64,000 nt of DNA from Hermatobates lingyangjiaoensis (taxonomy: Eukaryota > Arthropoda > Insecta > Hemiptera > Hermatobatidae): NCBI GenBank assembly GCA_026182355.1, contig JAPFBL010000035.1, positions 3,415,501 to 3,479,500 of the forward strand, in the 5' to 3' direction. The notes beneath the pieces are model-generated. The model was not told the DNA's origin, did not search any database, and was given only the letters and a program-made list of their open reading frames with translations. The translations under genes were made by a program, and so were the position numbers. Position 1 is the first letter of the stretch, and each line of letters starts with the position of its first letter. Positions 24,949 through 35,217 of this stretch are shown in pieces.

Positions 24949-25716
24949 CAGTGGAACCTCTACATACGAGATTAATTCGTTCCCGGATCGTGCTCGTGTC
25001 TAGAATTCCTCGTATCTAGAGCGAATTTTTCCCATAAGAAATAACTGAAAACCAATTAATTTGTTCCCGGCCTCCCAAAATCATTCAAGTTAACCCTAAA
25101 TAACTATGAACACATCTTCCTGATTACTAAAAACACATTCAAATAGTGACTGAACATAAAAATACAGTAATAAGATAAATAAGATGATATTAACGAAATA
25201 AAATGCGAGTTTATTATGAGCATTTATTATGAGCACTTCCACTTAAAATTAAAGTTAACTTTATGAAAAACTAAATTTTTTTACGGCACTAATTTATTTA
25301 TGCACTTGTTTTTGCTTTTTTTTGCTTTTTAACATTACTGTATCAGTTTTTACTTTTCTTCGCTTTCTTTTGCCCTTTTAGCTGGAATCGCAACACTTTC
25401 ACTTTCTATAGGTCTTTTGAAGAAAAACTTATCCAAGGAGGTTTGTCTCTGCCTCCCTTTCAAAATGTTACGGAAATGTGTAAGGCAAGTGTCATTAAAA
25501 AGAGCTGTAGCACGACTAGTAGAGTGGATGCCTGTCCTCTTCTTGAATTTCTCAAATCAGCCATGGCTTGCCTTGAAATCCACTCCATGTACACCCATCT
25601 GGAAATTCTCGTAACTTGGATTTTCTCTCGTATGTAGAGCAAGATTTTTGCTCGAAAGACCTCTCGTATCTCGAGTTTCTCGTAAGTAGAGTAGCTCGTA
25701 TGTAGAGGTTCCACTG
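24949..25716. mobile_element. Tc1/mariner-type MITE with 22-bp terminal inverted repeats
   Basis: The element starts cagtggaacctctacata and ends with the inverted complement. The outer 22 bp of the two ends are identical, and the 'tacgag'-type motifs recur in diverged form further in. It is flanked by TA at 24947-24948 and 25717-25718, the target duplication of the Tc1/mariner/pogo group. The 'cagtggaacctct..ta..tacga' end is of the Tigger/pogo-like style, but that subfamily is inferred. At 768 bp it has no intact transposase; the overlapping short frames at 25417-25726 are not recognised. It is non-autonomous or a deletion derivative. Confidence 0.88.
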
Positions 25717-25718
25717 TA

Positions 25719-26744
25719 TTTAACAAAACTTAAAATAAAATTCTTTAAAATATAACTACATGATTAAACAAATTTAGAGTTGTATTAATATAAACACTAT
25801 TTTAATAGGAGTTACATTTCCAAATAAATTTAATTTCAATTTAATTCAAATTTATTTTCTACAGTCATACAGCAGCAGTTGTAGGTTTTACACTTCTTGT
25901 TATAATTTAATAATTATTTAGTTTATTCTGTTACTTTGCTTCAGACAATAGTTCAGCAATAATTTGCTTCAGCAATAATTCATCAGTGTATTATACAATT
26001 TACGTTTATTCCATTTTTGCATATAAATGTAAAATAAATTGCATATAAATTTATATATAAATTTTATATATTATTACATATATTGTAATAATATGTACAA
26101 AATTATATATATACATATATATATATCATGATTTATTGTTTTTATAAGCTGCTAGTGCTGACAATGACTATTTTGCCAGCTGCTTTCAAATTTCTTGAAA
26201 AGAGAAAATTAATCATTCAACGATATAGTGAAAGAAGTCAAAGAATATAAAAAATACATGATATTTTATTTGAAATTTTCCACCAATATTATGGCAGTGG
26301 TAAAGAACGGAAGACGACTTTAAGGAGATGCTTAGTGAGTAAGGGCTTTCGGAAGACTTGTTGAAATGAAGTTCGAGTCAAGTATAAGATTTCATTTCTT
26401 AATTGAAGTAGAAGGAGACGTAAGTAAAAGGCTACCTTGATGCCAGTTGAATACCTTAAACAAGACGCTGTTTCATTAAATTTGCAAACGGCATGTTACA
26501 TGGTTTCCAAATATCCATTTCTCTTACAGAAACCTTATAAATAAGCTGAACTTAACCAAGTGTAACGGCTTTTACTGACTTAGTATCCAAGCATTTCCAT
26601 AATATATGATTTCTTTTTAACAAAACATAAGTATTGTTATCAGTAATAATTATTGTTACAAGTGCTGTTAGTTAATAACTGATGAGTTAGGTATCAAAAT
26701 GGTCTAAGTACCAATATCTTTTTCGAGCTACTTGTTTCAATAGT
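25719..26744. other. AT-rich sequence; end of repeat unit 2
   Basis: 25717-25830 completes the ACT-unit flank. The rest holds imperfect AT palindromes (26030-26130, including a short TATA tract) and no recognised gene. Confidence 0.6.
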
Positions 26745-26825
26745 ATCTACTACTAATCCTATTTGTACACTAATACTACCACTACGATGCTATAGTACTT
26801 ACTACTACTACTACTAGGCACCACA
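26745..26825. repeat. ACT-rich cryptic repeat, third block
   Basis: Short degenerate (ACT)n stretch, with five perfect units near 26800-26816. It may be a truncated third member of the ACT-rich family, although the flank shared by units 1 and 2 is not clear here. Confidence 0.6.
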
Positions 26826-27040
26826 ATTAACACAATCAAAAGTAAATAAGTAACCCTATTGACTATTTTATACAAGGATTGCCAATTATTCATAAAAACA
26901 AAATTTTTGGTGTTCAAATCTTTTTGATTTTCAAGTCTTTAATTGTAAAAAAATTACCATTTTACTAAAGACTTAAAAATCTTGAAATAAAGGGGGTTTT
27001 TATTTTAAGATCTTTTAAGTTAGATTTTGTTGCCTTCAAA
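26826..27040. other. No gene seen
   Basis: AT-rich flank just upstream of the composite Helitron. It ends in A at 27040, the expected base 5' of a Helitron insertion. Confidence 0.55.
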
Positions 27041-27599
27041 TCTTTATAAATAAAATAATGATTTTGTCTGTACATTGCTTAGAACTGACTCATTTCAAGT
27101 TTTCTTTACGTTTCATACATTGGAGAAACCGAATCCACCCTTAGAAAAATTTCTGTCGGTTTGTCGGTTTGTCGGTTTGTCCGCAAAACTTTGTCACAGG
27201 TAAACTCAGCTACCATAAGACATATAAAGCTGAAACTTTTACAGTAGATTTGTGTAGGTCTAACTTAAAATATAGGCTATGAATTGATTAGAAATTCAAC
27301 GTAGAAGTGAAGTTATGGACGTTTAACGCAAAAATGTTTGTCACAAGTAAACTCAGCCACCATAAGACATAGCGAGCTGAAACATTGACACTGGATTTGT
27401 GTGTGCCTAACTTAAAATATGGGCTCTAAATAGATTATTAATTCAGTACAGAAGCGAAGTTATGGGGCTTTTAGCTGTATTTTCCTAACTTCACAGACAA
27501 GTTTGTTTTGAAAATACACAGGTGTGGCAAGTAGGTATTGTTAGTTGATTTTAATTTCAATTGTGCATATGAATATATTGCGTATTTGACATCATTGAA

Positions 27600-28292
27600 A
27601 TGGTGTTTCACAGAGTTAAGGATGTACTATCTATTGAGAATAAATGTTTTGTAAACGAGCAATTCTCAACTCTTAATATGAACAGGGAGGAAAAATCAAC
27701 AAACAAGTTCTTACGCTATATGAAGCCGAGGAAAGAACTTACAAGTCAGCAAAGAGATTGGATTAGTGACGAAGAAGCAGTTCATTATCTAATTGAATTT
27801 CTTGACTCTGAATTTATTTCTCCTGGACTGCCTGCTCATGAGTAAAAACTTAAAGTAGAGCACCAATCATGCTACAATTTAGTAGCAGTAACAAATTTCA
27901 TGTTACGAAACATGAGTGCCCCAAAACTGTGCAACGGGACACGACTCTGAGTTCGTGCTCTACACAGATATGCCAAAGGGGCGGACATAATGACTGGATG
28001 TGCTATTGGGGAGTCTGTGTGTATACTTCACATACCATTGATTCCGAGCCACTGTCTGTTTACGTTGAAATGATTGCAAAGTCGGGTCAGAGTCTATTTC
28101 GCAATGACGTTAACTAAGTCGCAAAGGGAGACTTCATCTAACGCAGGAATACAAGGTAGCAAAACCAAGTTTTTCTCACATGGTCAAATGTAGTTTACAT
28201 GCTCAACGGTCAGAGGTTTCAACTCTTTCTTCTACCATGAACCTGAAGGACAGACAGCTAATGTAGTGTATAAGCTGGAGGCATTTGTTTAA
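27600..28292 (+). pseudogene. Helitron Rep/helicase C-terminal remnant (copy B)
   Basis: The best preserved of three copies. An open stretch at 27600-27845 ends ...SPGLPAHE then a stop. In continuing frames there follow LCNGTRL, a stop, VRALHRYAKGADIMTGCAIG, FAMTL.KSQ and FFSHGQ blocks and a terminal PEGQTANVVYKLEAFV before TAA. This order matches the C-terminal third of the Helitron helicase (Pif1 superfamily, DNA unwinding during rolling-circle transposition). The Rep nuclease and Walker A/B motifs are absent. Internal stops are shared with copy C, so inactivation preceded the spread of this lineage, which would have needed helper protein from an autonomous Helitron. Confidence 0.82.
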
Positions 28293-29184
28293 CACTGTAG
28301 TAATAATGGTATTTTCTACTATTCTATAATATTCCAAAATATCAATTATAGTATTATACTAATACTACAATTAGAAGTTATAGAATAGTAGAAAATACCA
28401 TTATTAGTACAGTGCTAAAAAAAAGCCTCTGTATACAAAGATTAGATTTTAAGTTAGACATACACAAATCTACAATCAATGTTTCAGCTTTATATGTCTT
28501 ATGGTAGCAATATTTTGTGGACAAACCGACAGACAGAAATTATTCTAAGGGTGCATGTGGCTACTCTGAAGTATGAAACGTAAAGAAAACTTGAAATGAG
28601 TTAGTTCTAATTAACGTGCTCCCAGTCAAAAGCTAGCACGCAAGCCACTGGGCTACTCTGGTTCTATACCTTACTTTATTACCAGTGTTTATATTACGCA
28701 AATATTAAATTAAAAAAAAATATTTTTGTTGTGTTTATTTATAATACATTTGCACTACTGTCATCGGCTAGCAAGCAAGCTACTGGCAACCCTGGCTAGA
28801 TCCCTTTACTTTATTACCATCTTTTATATTATCCACATTTTAAATTCAAAAAAATATTTGTTTGTTACATTTATTTATAATACATTTGCACTACTGTCAT
28901 CGGCGATCACGCAAGCCACTGGGCTACTCTGGTCCCATACCTTACATTATTACCAGTGTATTTATTAAGCAAATATTAAATTAAAAAAAAGTTGACAGTT
29001 ATATATAATACATAGCAAACGTACCCGTCTTTGACGGAATCAGAAGTTCCTGTTTTGGTTTATTGCCGTGTGCCTATTGCCTTTCGGCTATACCACGGAG
29101 GAATCAGAAGTTCCGTCATTTTTGGTATTTCAAAATGTCATTAGAAATTATAGAATAGTAGAAAATACCATTATTACTACAGTG

Positions 29185-29877
29185 TTAAACAAATGCCTCC
29201 AGCTTATACACTACATTAGCTGTCTGTCCTTCAGGTTCATGGTAGAAGAAAGAGTTGAAACCTCTGACCGTTGAGCATGTAAACTACATTTGACCATGTG
29301 AGAAAAACTTGGTTTTGCTACCTTGTATTCCTGCGTTAGATGAAGTCTCCCTTTGCGACTTAGTTAACGTCATTGCGAAATAGACTCTGACACGACTTTG
29401 CAATCATTTCAACGTAAACAGACAGTGGCTCGGAATCAATGGTATGTGAAGTATACACACAGACTCCCCAATACCACATCCAGTCATTATGTCCGCCTCT
29501 ATGGCATATCTGTGTAGAGCACGAACTCAGAGTCGTGTCCCGTTGCACAGTTTTGGGGCACTCATGTTTCGTAACATGAAATTTGTTACTGCTACTAAAT
29601 TGTAGCATGATTGGTGCTCTACTTTAAGTTTTTACTCATGAGCAGGCAGTCCAGGAGAAATAAATTCAGAGTCAAGAAATTCAATTAGATAATGAACTGC
29701 TTCTTCGTCACTAATCCAATCTCTTTACTGACTTGTAAGTTCTTTCCTCGGCTTCATATAGCGTAAGAACTTGTTTGTTGATTTTTCCTCCCTGTTCATA
29801 TTAAGAGTTGAGAATTGCTCGTTTACAAAACATTTATTCTCAATAGATAGTACATCCTTAACTCTGTGAAACACCAT
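29185..29877 (-). pseudogene. Helitron Rep/helicase C-terminal remnant (copy C)
   Basis: Minus-strand equivalent of 27600-28292, with the same length (693 bp), the same premature stops and few substitutions (for example near 29389 and 29500). It shows the same helicase C-terminal blocks and is non-functional. The identical lesions in copies B and C show common descent from one already broken master. Confidence 0.8.
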
Positions 29878-30296
29878 TTCAATGATGTCAAATACGCAAT
29901 ATATTCATATGCTCAATTGAAATTAAAATCAACTAACAATACCTACTTGCCACACCTGTGTATTTTCAAAACAAACTTGTCTGTGAAGTTAGGAAAATAC
30001 AGCTAAAAGCCCCATAACTTCGCTTCTGTACTGAATTAATAATCTATTTAGAGCCCATATTTTAAGTTAGGCACACACAAATCCAGTGTCAATGTTTCAG
30101 CTCGCTATGTCTTATGGTGGCTGAGTTTACTTGTGACAAACATTTTTGCGTTAAACGTCCATAACTACACTTCTACGTTGAATTTCCAATCAAATCATAG
30201 CCTATATTTTAAGTTAGACCTACACAAATCTACTGTAAAAGTTTCAGCTTTATATGTCTTATGGTAGCTGAGTTTACCTGTGACAAAGTTTTGCGG

Positions 30297-30350
30297 ACAA
30301 ACCGACAAACCGACAAACCGACAAACCGACAAACCGACAAACCGACAGAA
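30297..30350. repeat. 8-bp minisatellite (accgacaa)n in the Helitron 5' region
   Basis: Six units here, against four at about 23633-23655, three in the inverted copy at about 27150-27180 and one in the short derivative at 21853. Length differences within otherwise near-identical copies indicate slippage after copying. Confidence 0.85.
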
Positions 30351-31050
30351 ATTTTTCTAAGGGTGGATTCGGTTTCTCCAATGTATGAAACGTAAAGAAA
30401 ACTTGAAATGAGTCAGTTCTAAGCAATGTACAGACAAAATCATTATTTTATTTATAAAGATGTAACAAACAAATATTTTTTTGAATTTAAAATGTGGATA
30501 ATATAAAAGATGGTAATAAAGTAAAGGGATCTAGCCAGGGTTGCCAGTAGCTTGCTTGCTCGCCGATGACAGTAGTGCAAATGTATTATAAATAAACACA
30601 ACAAAAATATTTTTTTTTAATTTAATATTTGCGTAATATAAACACTGGTAATAAAGTAAGGTATGGAACCAGAGTAGCCCAGTGGCTTGCGTGCTAGCTT
30701 TTGACTGGGAGCACGTTAATTAGAACTAACTCATTTCAAGTTTTCTTTACGTTTCATACTTCAGAGTAGCCACATGTACCCTTAGAATAATTTCTGTCTG
30801 TCGGTTTGTCCACAAAATATTACTACCATAAGACATATAAAGCTGAAACATTGATTGTAGATTTGTGTATGTCTAACTTAAAATCTAATCTTTGTATACA
30901 GAGGCTTTTTTTTAGCACTGTACTAATAATGGTATTTTCTACTATTCTATAACTTCTAATTGTAGTATTAGTATAATACTATAATTGATATTTTGGAATA
31001 CCAAGTATAATAGAATTTTTGATTCCGTCAAAGACGGTTACTTTTGCTAG

Positions 31051-32384
31051 TATACTATAAAACCGGTATTAACACTAGATTTACAAATGTAGTTCACTTA
31101 TGGCCATCTGCATACTTAATTGGATATTTTGTGTAACATATTTTTTTCAAATTTATACGATTAATCTGAACTTAATAATTGAAAACCTTTTTCTGGGAGA
31201 ATATTGCTTTTGGAATAATTTTTATTTGGTATGCAAGGGGGTAGCGTGAATGTATTTTAACTGTAGCACCATTTCCTTCCTGAAATTTTGACCACTATTG
31301 TCAAAATATTTCTTCTTTCCCTACTTGTAACGATGTTAGAGAACACTCTGGACTGCTCCATTGCCACACTATCCCTTGCTCATAGAGGTCTTGTAGATGA
31401 CATATGAGTTACTCCAATTCTGTGCAGGCGGTTTTGCAGGTTGACTGAAATGGCTGGTTGACATTCATAAGTCAGCCGGCATATCCTTTCGAAGCAGTGC
31501 AGAGGAATTCCTTTCCTAGTGCTTAGAATAGCAATGGCCAGCAAGTATTCTGGTGAAGATTGAGTTTCTTTGACTTTCAGCTACCCAGTCTTATCTCCAT
31601 ATCTAAAAGAACATACTTCTCAAGACAAGCCACTTGGCTAGTATTCAATCATAGTCACTCATTCATCGTCCCAGTAGCTTCACCTTGATATCCTTAATTT
31701 TGAAATGAACTTAGTATTTCAAGGAACTCCCTAGCGTGGGTTATTTTCGTAGACTCTCTTACTGGACTAAGGATGTACAAACCGGACTAATGTCCTTGCT
31801 GTCAACAGACCGCCTATGAAAGGCGAAATATACGACTCAACCCTTCCGTACAATACGGTTTCAATTTGTTCCCCTTCCTTGAAGGCAGCATATTCACTCT
31901 ACCTACTTACTTTGTTCGCCATTTTACAGCAAATACAAGTTTTCTTTCAAAAACCTAAATAGAGGTCTAGCGAATATTAATAATTATTTAATATAAAAAT
32001 TCAGAGGACGGTATTAATGTTGCTTGCCTTAAGTTGATGATGAAAAAACAAATTAATTAAACAGTTTACTGAAAAATTAGAATCTAGTGATATTCCTAAA
32101 CACTTGTGTGTTATCAAGAAAATTACATAGATCAGACTGAAAAGGAAGCAAACCATAGATACTTAGTGAATAGAGTTCATCAATCCAACAGCTTATTAAT
32201 ATGTAAATAAGTATTAACAATCCTTGAAACACCAATCATGGACCAAATGACTGGGAAAACACAGTCAGCCTTGTATGTCAGACTGAATACATTTCCTTGG
32301 CTTCAGATTCTGCTCCGCCATTCTGCTGATGATGAACTGTTGTAAAAACTATCGATTGTAGGAAGTCTTTTGTTCTCTATATGC
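31051..32384. other. No gene seen; modestly GC-richer patch
   Basis: 31250-31930 is less AT-rich than its surroundings and looks unique in this window. A minus-strand stretch of about 62 codons near 31385-31565 is open but has no ATG and no domain I recognise. No splice-site or promoter pattern is convincing. Confidence 0.5.
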
Positions 32385-32496
32385 ATGTATAAAAATATTT
32401 CACATAAACACGTGAAATAACAATCAATGATCAAACCACAATAAGAAAATGGGAAAACATGACTCAGATCTTTCAACCGTAACAAGCGTTCGGTTG

Positions 32497-32499
<3 letters not shown>

Positions 32500-32544
<45 letters not shown>
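32500..32544. repeat. (TA)n microsatellite
   Basis: About 45 bp of alternating TA between two Penelope-type fragments. Confidence 0.9.
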
Positions 32545-32545
<1 letters not shown>

Positions 32546-32599
32546 CTTTAAATTACACAAAGCACGATACAGAAAAAAGAATAGAAAGAACACTTACAT

Positions 32600-32640
32600 A
32601 AATTCAATATTTCGAACTGTTGTTCGTCATCAGGAGTAGA
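32600..32640 (-). ncRNA. Hammerhead-ribozyme-like core (CTGATGA type)
   Basis: On the minus strand CTGATGA (32633-32627) is followed by a perfect GAAC/GTTC hairpin with an AACA loop, then GAAATATT. CUGANGA, stem II, GAAA and a very short stem III before a UH cleavage position is the minimal type-I hammerhead arrangement described for Penelope-like elements. An unpaired C precedes stem II, and stem I is weak or absent, so activity is doubtful for a single copy. Confidence 0.4.
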
Positions 32641-32740
32641 CTAAAAAAGAGGACGAAGTGAGAGAGATCTCCCCACGCCGAAGAACGGAGCGTGAATCAT
32701 ATATTACGAATATATATATATACATATTCGTAAAAAATCG

Positions 32741-33609
32741 TAAAGCGATAAGGAAAAATAAAAACAGAAAAATATACTCTGAGGTCTTTCACGCTGTCAT
32801 CAGAGAGCGACTGATCATTTTCTCTAATTTTAATGTTTTCTTGAATACATTACAATTATAACAAAGCTTATTACATATGTGGTTTTATAATTAAAAACAA
32901 AACATTATATTTATTGCTTCAAAAAGTAAAAGAAAGTAATGTGGTTGATTAGAAAAAAATGGAAGAGGTTAATTACTGCAAATAATTGTTATGAGAAGAT
33001 GGTATTGGAGTGATGGAGGCATGGAAAGTAAGGTTTTTAAGGGGTGAGCTCAAAAGATCATGCTATGTTTATATCTTGAATATTTACAAAATATGTAATA
33101 TGCATACCAAAAAAAAAAAGAAAAAATGTGCTGGAATGCAGTGGATTGAGGTGACAATGCAACCCCTGCTAATTTTGATCTAAGTAAAGTGTTTCAAAAA
33201 TAGCTTTAAAATAGTTATTGAATAAAACTCTTTTTAAAGTGAAATCATGATAATATATAAATATTATTTCCTATCTCTTTAAATGAACCAGCTGCGGGAA
33301 AAAATGTGGAAACATACCAGTAATTTCTTTAAAGGTGAAAAAGAAAATATAACCTGAGCAGGTGCTCCCAGCTTAAGACTTCATCTCACTTCTCCATTAG
33401 CTAAAGTACTTTTCCTTCAAGTTTAGGTTCTTTTATGAATTTTATTGCACCAATATAGTATTTCTTGTAATTTGTTTTATGCATACATGAATTTTGCGTC
33501 TAGTCTTCAGTTCTTGACTTTAAGTCTACTTCCAAATTTGCTGTTTCCTTGAATATGTATACAAATCCTATTTTTGATGTTGATGAAGAATAAACACAAT
33601 GAACATATG
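32741..33609. other. No gene seen
   Basis: AT-rich with no supported gene. An A run lies near 33107-33127. The frame at 33507-33704 is short and unrecognised. Confidence 0.55.
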
Positions 33610-33842
33610 TCAGAAGTAATATCTATATTTTCCAGGGTATAATTTATAAACCAGATGGTAAACTCCCGCTGACTCCGACTCTTCAAAAAAATTACAAGAA
33701 ACATAGGCAGCTAAAGTGCTTTGCTTCTCTGACTCAACTTGTTTAGGGTCAAATGCCATTGTATTTGTACGTATCTGCCCATCATATTTGAAAATTCTGT
33801 CTGCTTTGGTTACAGAGATATGATGCAAACAAGGACATCTAA
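33610..33842 (-). CDS. Candidate exon or gene fragment, unidentified
   Basis: On the minus strand a pyrimidine-rich run ending in AG (about 33864-33843) resembles a 3' splice acceptor. It leads into an open frame of about 76 codons (CPCLHHISVTKADRIFKYDG...GQIRTNTMAFDP...AAYVSCNFFEE) that ends in TGA at about 33608. Codon and residue composition look more like real protein than most frames here: mixed polar residues, few Phe/Asn/Lys/Ile runs. I do not recognise a domain, and no convincing donor site or neighbouring exon is visible. It could be a terminal exon, a pseudogene piece or a transposon fragment. Confidence 0.25.
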
Positions 33843-33989
33843 AAAGAGAGGAGAGGGAATGCGGTGGATCATCACTGTGATGTTTATGACTTTAAAATTA
33901 AGTGTAATCAGTGCACGTCAAACTGAAAATTCTATGGTTCAATTCGTGAATTGTTTTTTACTTGTTGAAAGTTAAATTTACACTTTAGA

Positions 33990-34440
33990 ATGACTAAGTG
34001 TACGGTGAAAGTTGTATGAGGCATGGAAAATTTTACAAGTGGGCAAAAATGTAGATACGTGGTCGAATGACAAATGAACATCGTTCAGGCCGGCCAGTTG
34101 AAGTCTTTACTCCCTCATTGGGAACTGAAACTGATGGCGTTATTCGTAAGGACTTCCGTGTCACAGTCAAAATTATTGCAGAAAAACTAAGTGTTCGTAC
34201 ATTTCACGGCATAATCAGTAACAAGCTTAAGCATAAGGTGTGAATGATAGGTCGGGAAAGAGTTGATGTGGCAACACTGGGACAGAAGATTGACAATGTG
34301 AACACAGCTGAAGGAGCATTATGAACGACAAGTTGAGCAATTCCTCAACAACATTTTAACTTGTGACAAAATACAGGTTACCAATACAAGCCGAAATCCA
34401 TACGGCAAATTATACAGTGAAAGTTTACCATGTCACATGT
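33990..34440 (+). pseudogene. Mariner transposase, N-terminal half, degenerate
   Basis: The frame at about 34070-34243 reads NEHRSGRPVEV...RVTVKIIAEKLSVR...GIISNKLKHK, the second helix-turn-helix region of mariner transposases. Further on, after stops and shifts, QFLNNILTCDKIQV corresponds to the strand with the first catalytic Asp (usual form '...VTCDETWV'), so D1 is kept. The protein would bind the element's inverted repeats and cut and paste at TA. Numerous stops make it dead. At about 34440 the sense sequence is broken by an inverted piece of the same element's 3' end. Neither terminal inverted repeat could be fixed. Confidence 0.8.
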
Positions 34441-34447
34441 CAGAAAA

Positions 34448-34644
34448 AAAATTAAAACATAAGCAGCAGTACTTTTCCTACTTTTTAATATAGTCCCTAT
34501 AAACATTTATGTACTGGTCCTAACCAGCTGTCACCTTTTTTATATTGGCTAGAAAAAACTATTTTTCTTGGTGTTTGAACCAATTTCCGCAAATGACAAG
34601 CTCATTATTCTGGAATTCCTTCCCCCGTAATGCTACCTTCAGTG
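34448..34644 (-). pseudogene. Mariner transposase 3' end, inverted duplicate
   Basis: On the minus strand this reads KVALRGKEFQNNELVICGNW...KHQEK then a stop and 3' untranslated sequence. It is the same region as 34924-35105 on the plus strand, with clear but imperfect identity over about 180-195 bp. The two arms form a large inverted repeat with a 280-bp centre. It is either a second mariner copy inserted in opposite orientation or a snap-back duplication of the 3' end. Confidence 0.8.
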
Positions 34645-34726
34645 ACATTATGTTCATTGTGTTTTGGTAAGCTGAAAGTACTTTGTTTTGTGATTTTTGA
34701 GAACAAAATACAATAAGGAAGCAATA

Positions 34727-35110
34727 CCTGAGATATGGTTTTGAACAAGGTGAAGCCAGCCATGGGAGAAGGTCGTGATATGAGAGGCGTGATGCTCCAG
34801 CAATACAACGCACGTCCTCCCACTGCTCAACAAAGCGTGAAACAATCGACTAAATGGGCTGTTTCATCCCCGTTACACCATCCAGCTCCTATTTAACACC
34901 ATCTTATTTCCATTTGTTTGGACCACTGAAGGTGCCATTACGTGGGAAGGAATTCCAGAATAATGACCATGTCATTTGTCGAAATTGGTTTAAATACCAA
35001 GATAAATAGTCTTTTGTAGCTGGTATGAAAAAGGTGATTGCTCGTTGGGATCAGTACATAAATGTTAGGGTAGGGATTATAATAAAAAGTAGGAAACGTA
35101 CTGTTTTTTA
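34727..35110 (+). pseudogene. Mariner transposase, C-terminal half, degenerate
   Basis: The reading contains MLQQYNARPPTAQQSV, where family members have 'QQDNARPH', so the second catalytic Asp is Tyr. Next comes PSYFHLFGPL, where 'SDYHLFGPL' is usual, so the third Asp is also lost. The end is LRGKEFQNN, WFKYQDK and IARWDQYINV, typical of the mariner C terminus. At least one frameshift lies between the second and third motifs. Together with 33990-34440 it makes a dead mariner of normal overall order, interrupted by the inverted duplicate. Confidence 0.82.
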
Positions 35111-35217
35111 AAAATATACGGTTTTTCCCCCAGACCATTTGGTCTTTTTAATAATTGAATGACCTTCGCAGATATTCTTTAATTTTACAAAAGTCTCTCA
35201 TGACTGTGCATGCCTAA

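Larger units (their letters stand above)
28331..30460 (-). mobile_element. Inverted Helitron copy C within the composite
   Basis: On the minus strand the 5' TC end is at 30460, with the next base outside (30461, T on plus) giving A. The sequence follows the copy at 21655-23766 almost base for base over 2.1 kb. It lacks the last 51 bp, including the 3' hairpin and CTAG at its left end. It includes the internal second 3' hairpin, the 130-bp tandem linker and the helicase remnant. The 8-bp minisatellite (accgacaa) is six units long here. Confidence 0.85.
27041..31050 (+). mobile_element. Composite Helitron: sense copy split by an inverted copy
   Basis: The 4.0-kb block begins TCTTTATAAATAAAAT (27041, preceded by A) and ends with the hairpin ccgtc/gacgg and CTAG (31047-31050, followed by T). 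The outer ends alone thus form one canonical Helitron. Internally it has three parts relative to the copy at 21604-23766: 27041-28330 is the inverse of 22472-23766; 28331-30460 is in the same orientation as 21655-23766; and 30461-31050 is the inverse of 21604-22194. The simplest reading is a sense host Helitron (first plus third parts) with an antisense Helitron inserted at an A|T site. A deletion at the left junction removed 51 bp of the insert's 3' end and about 277 bp of the host. Confidence 0.85.
32385..32740. mobile_element. Penelope-type terminal fragments around (TA)n
   Basis: 32385-32497 is the minus-strand form of the tail seen at 9965-10070 and 16145-16225, including the AACCG...CGGTT stem and GAAAGATCT. 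A (TA)n tract lies at 32500-32544. 32545-32700 is homologous to 47092-47245 ('actttaaattacacaaa.cacga', 'tttcgaactg', 'tcatcaggagtagacta', 'gaagtgagagagatctcc') and contains a minus-strand CTGATGA core. A short palindromic AT segment follows at 32703-32738. Frames containing Tyr-Ile repeats here arise from (TA)n. Confidence 0.6.

Noticed and set aside
25460..25726. Transposase frame inside the 768-bp MITE
   Set aside because: The 88-residue frame runs through the terminal inverted repeat and has no HTH or DDE motif.
30297..30350. CRISPR-like direct repeats
   Set aside because: The 8-bp units are contiguous with no spacers, in a eukaryotic transposon.
21604..31050. Helentron or other TC-ended element in place of Helitron
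   Set aside because: The 5' TC, 3' hairpin close to CTAG, A|T insertion and Pif1-type helicase tail fit canonical Helitrons; no endonuclease or short terminal inverted repeats were seen.
32303..32593. 96-residue minus-strand protein with a Tyr-Ile repeat
   Set aside because: It spans a (TA)n tract and two Penelope-type fragments; the Tyr-Ile run is a microsatellite reading.
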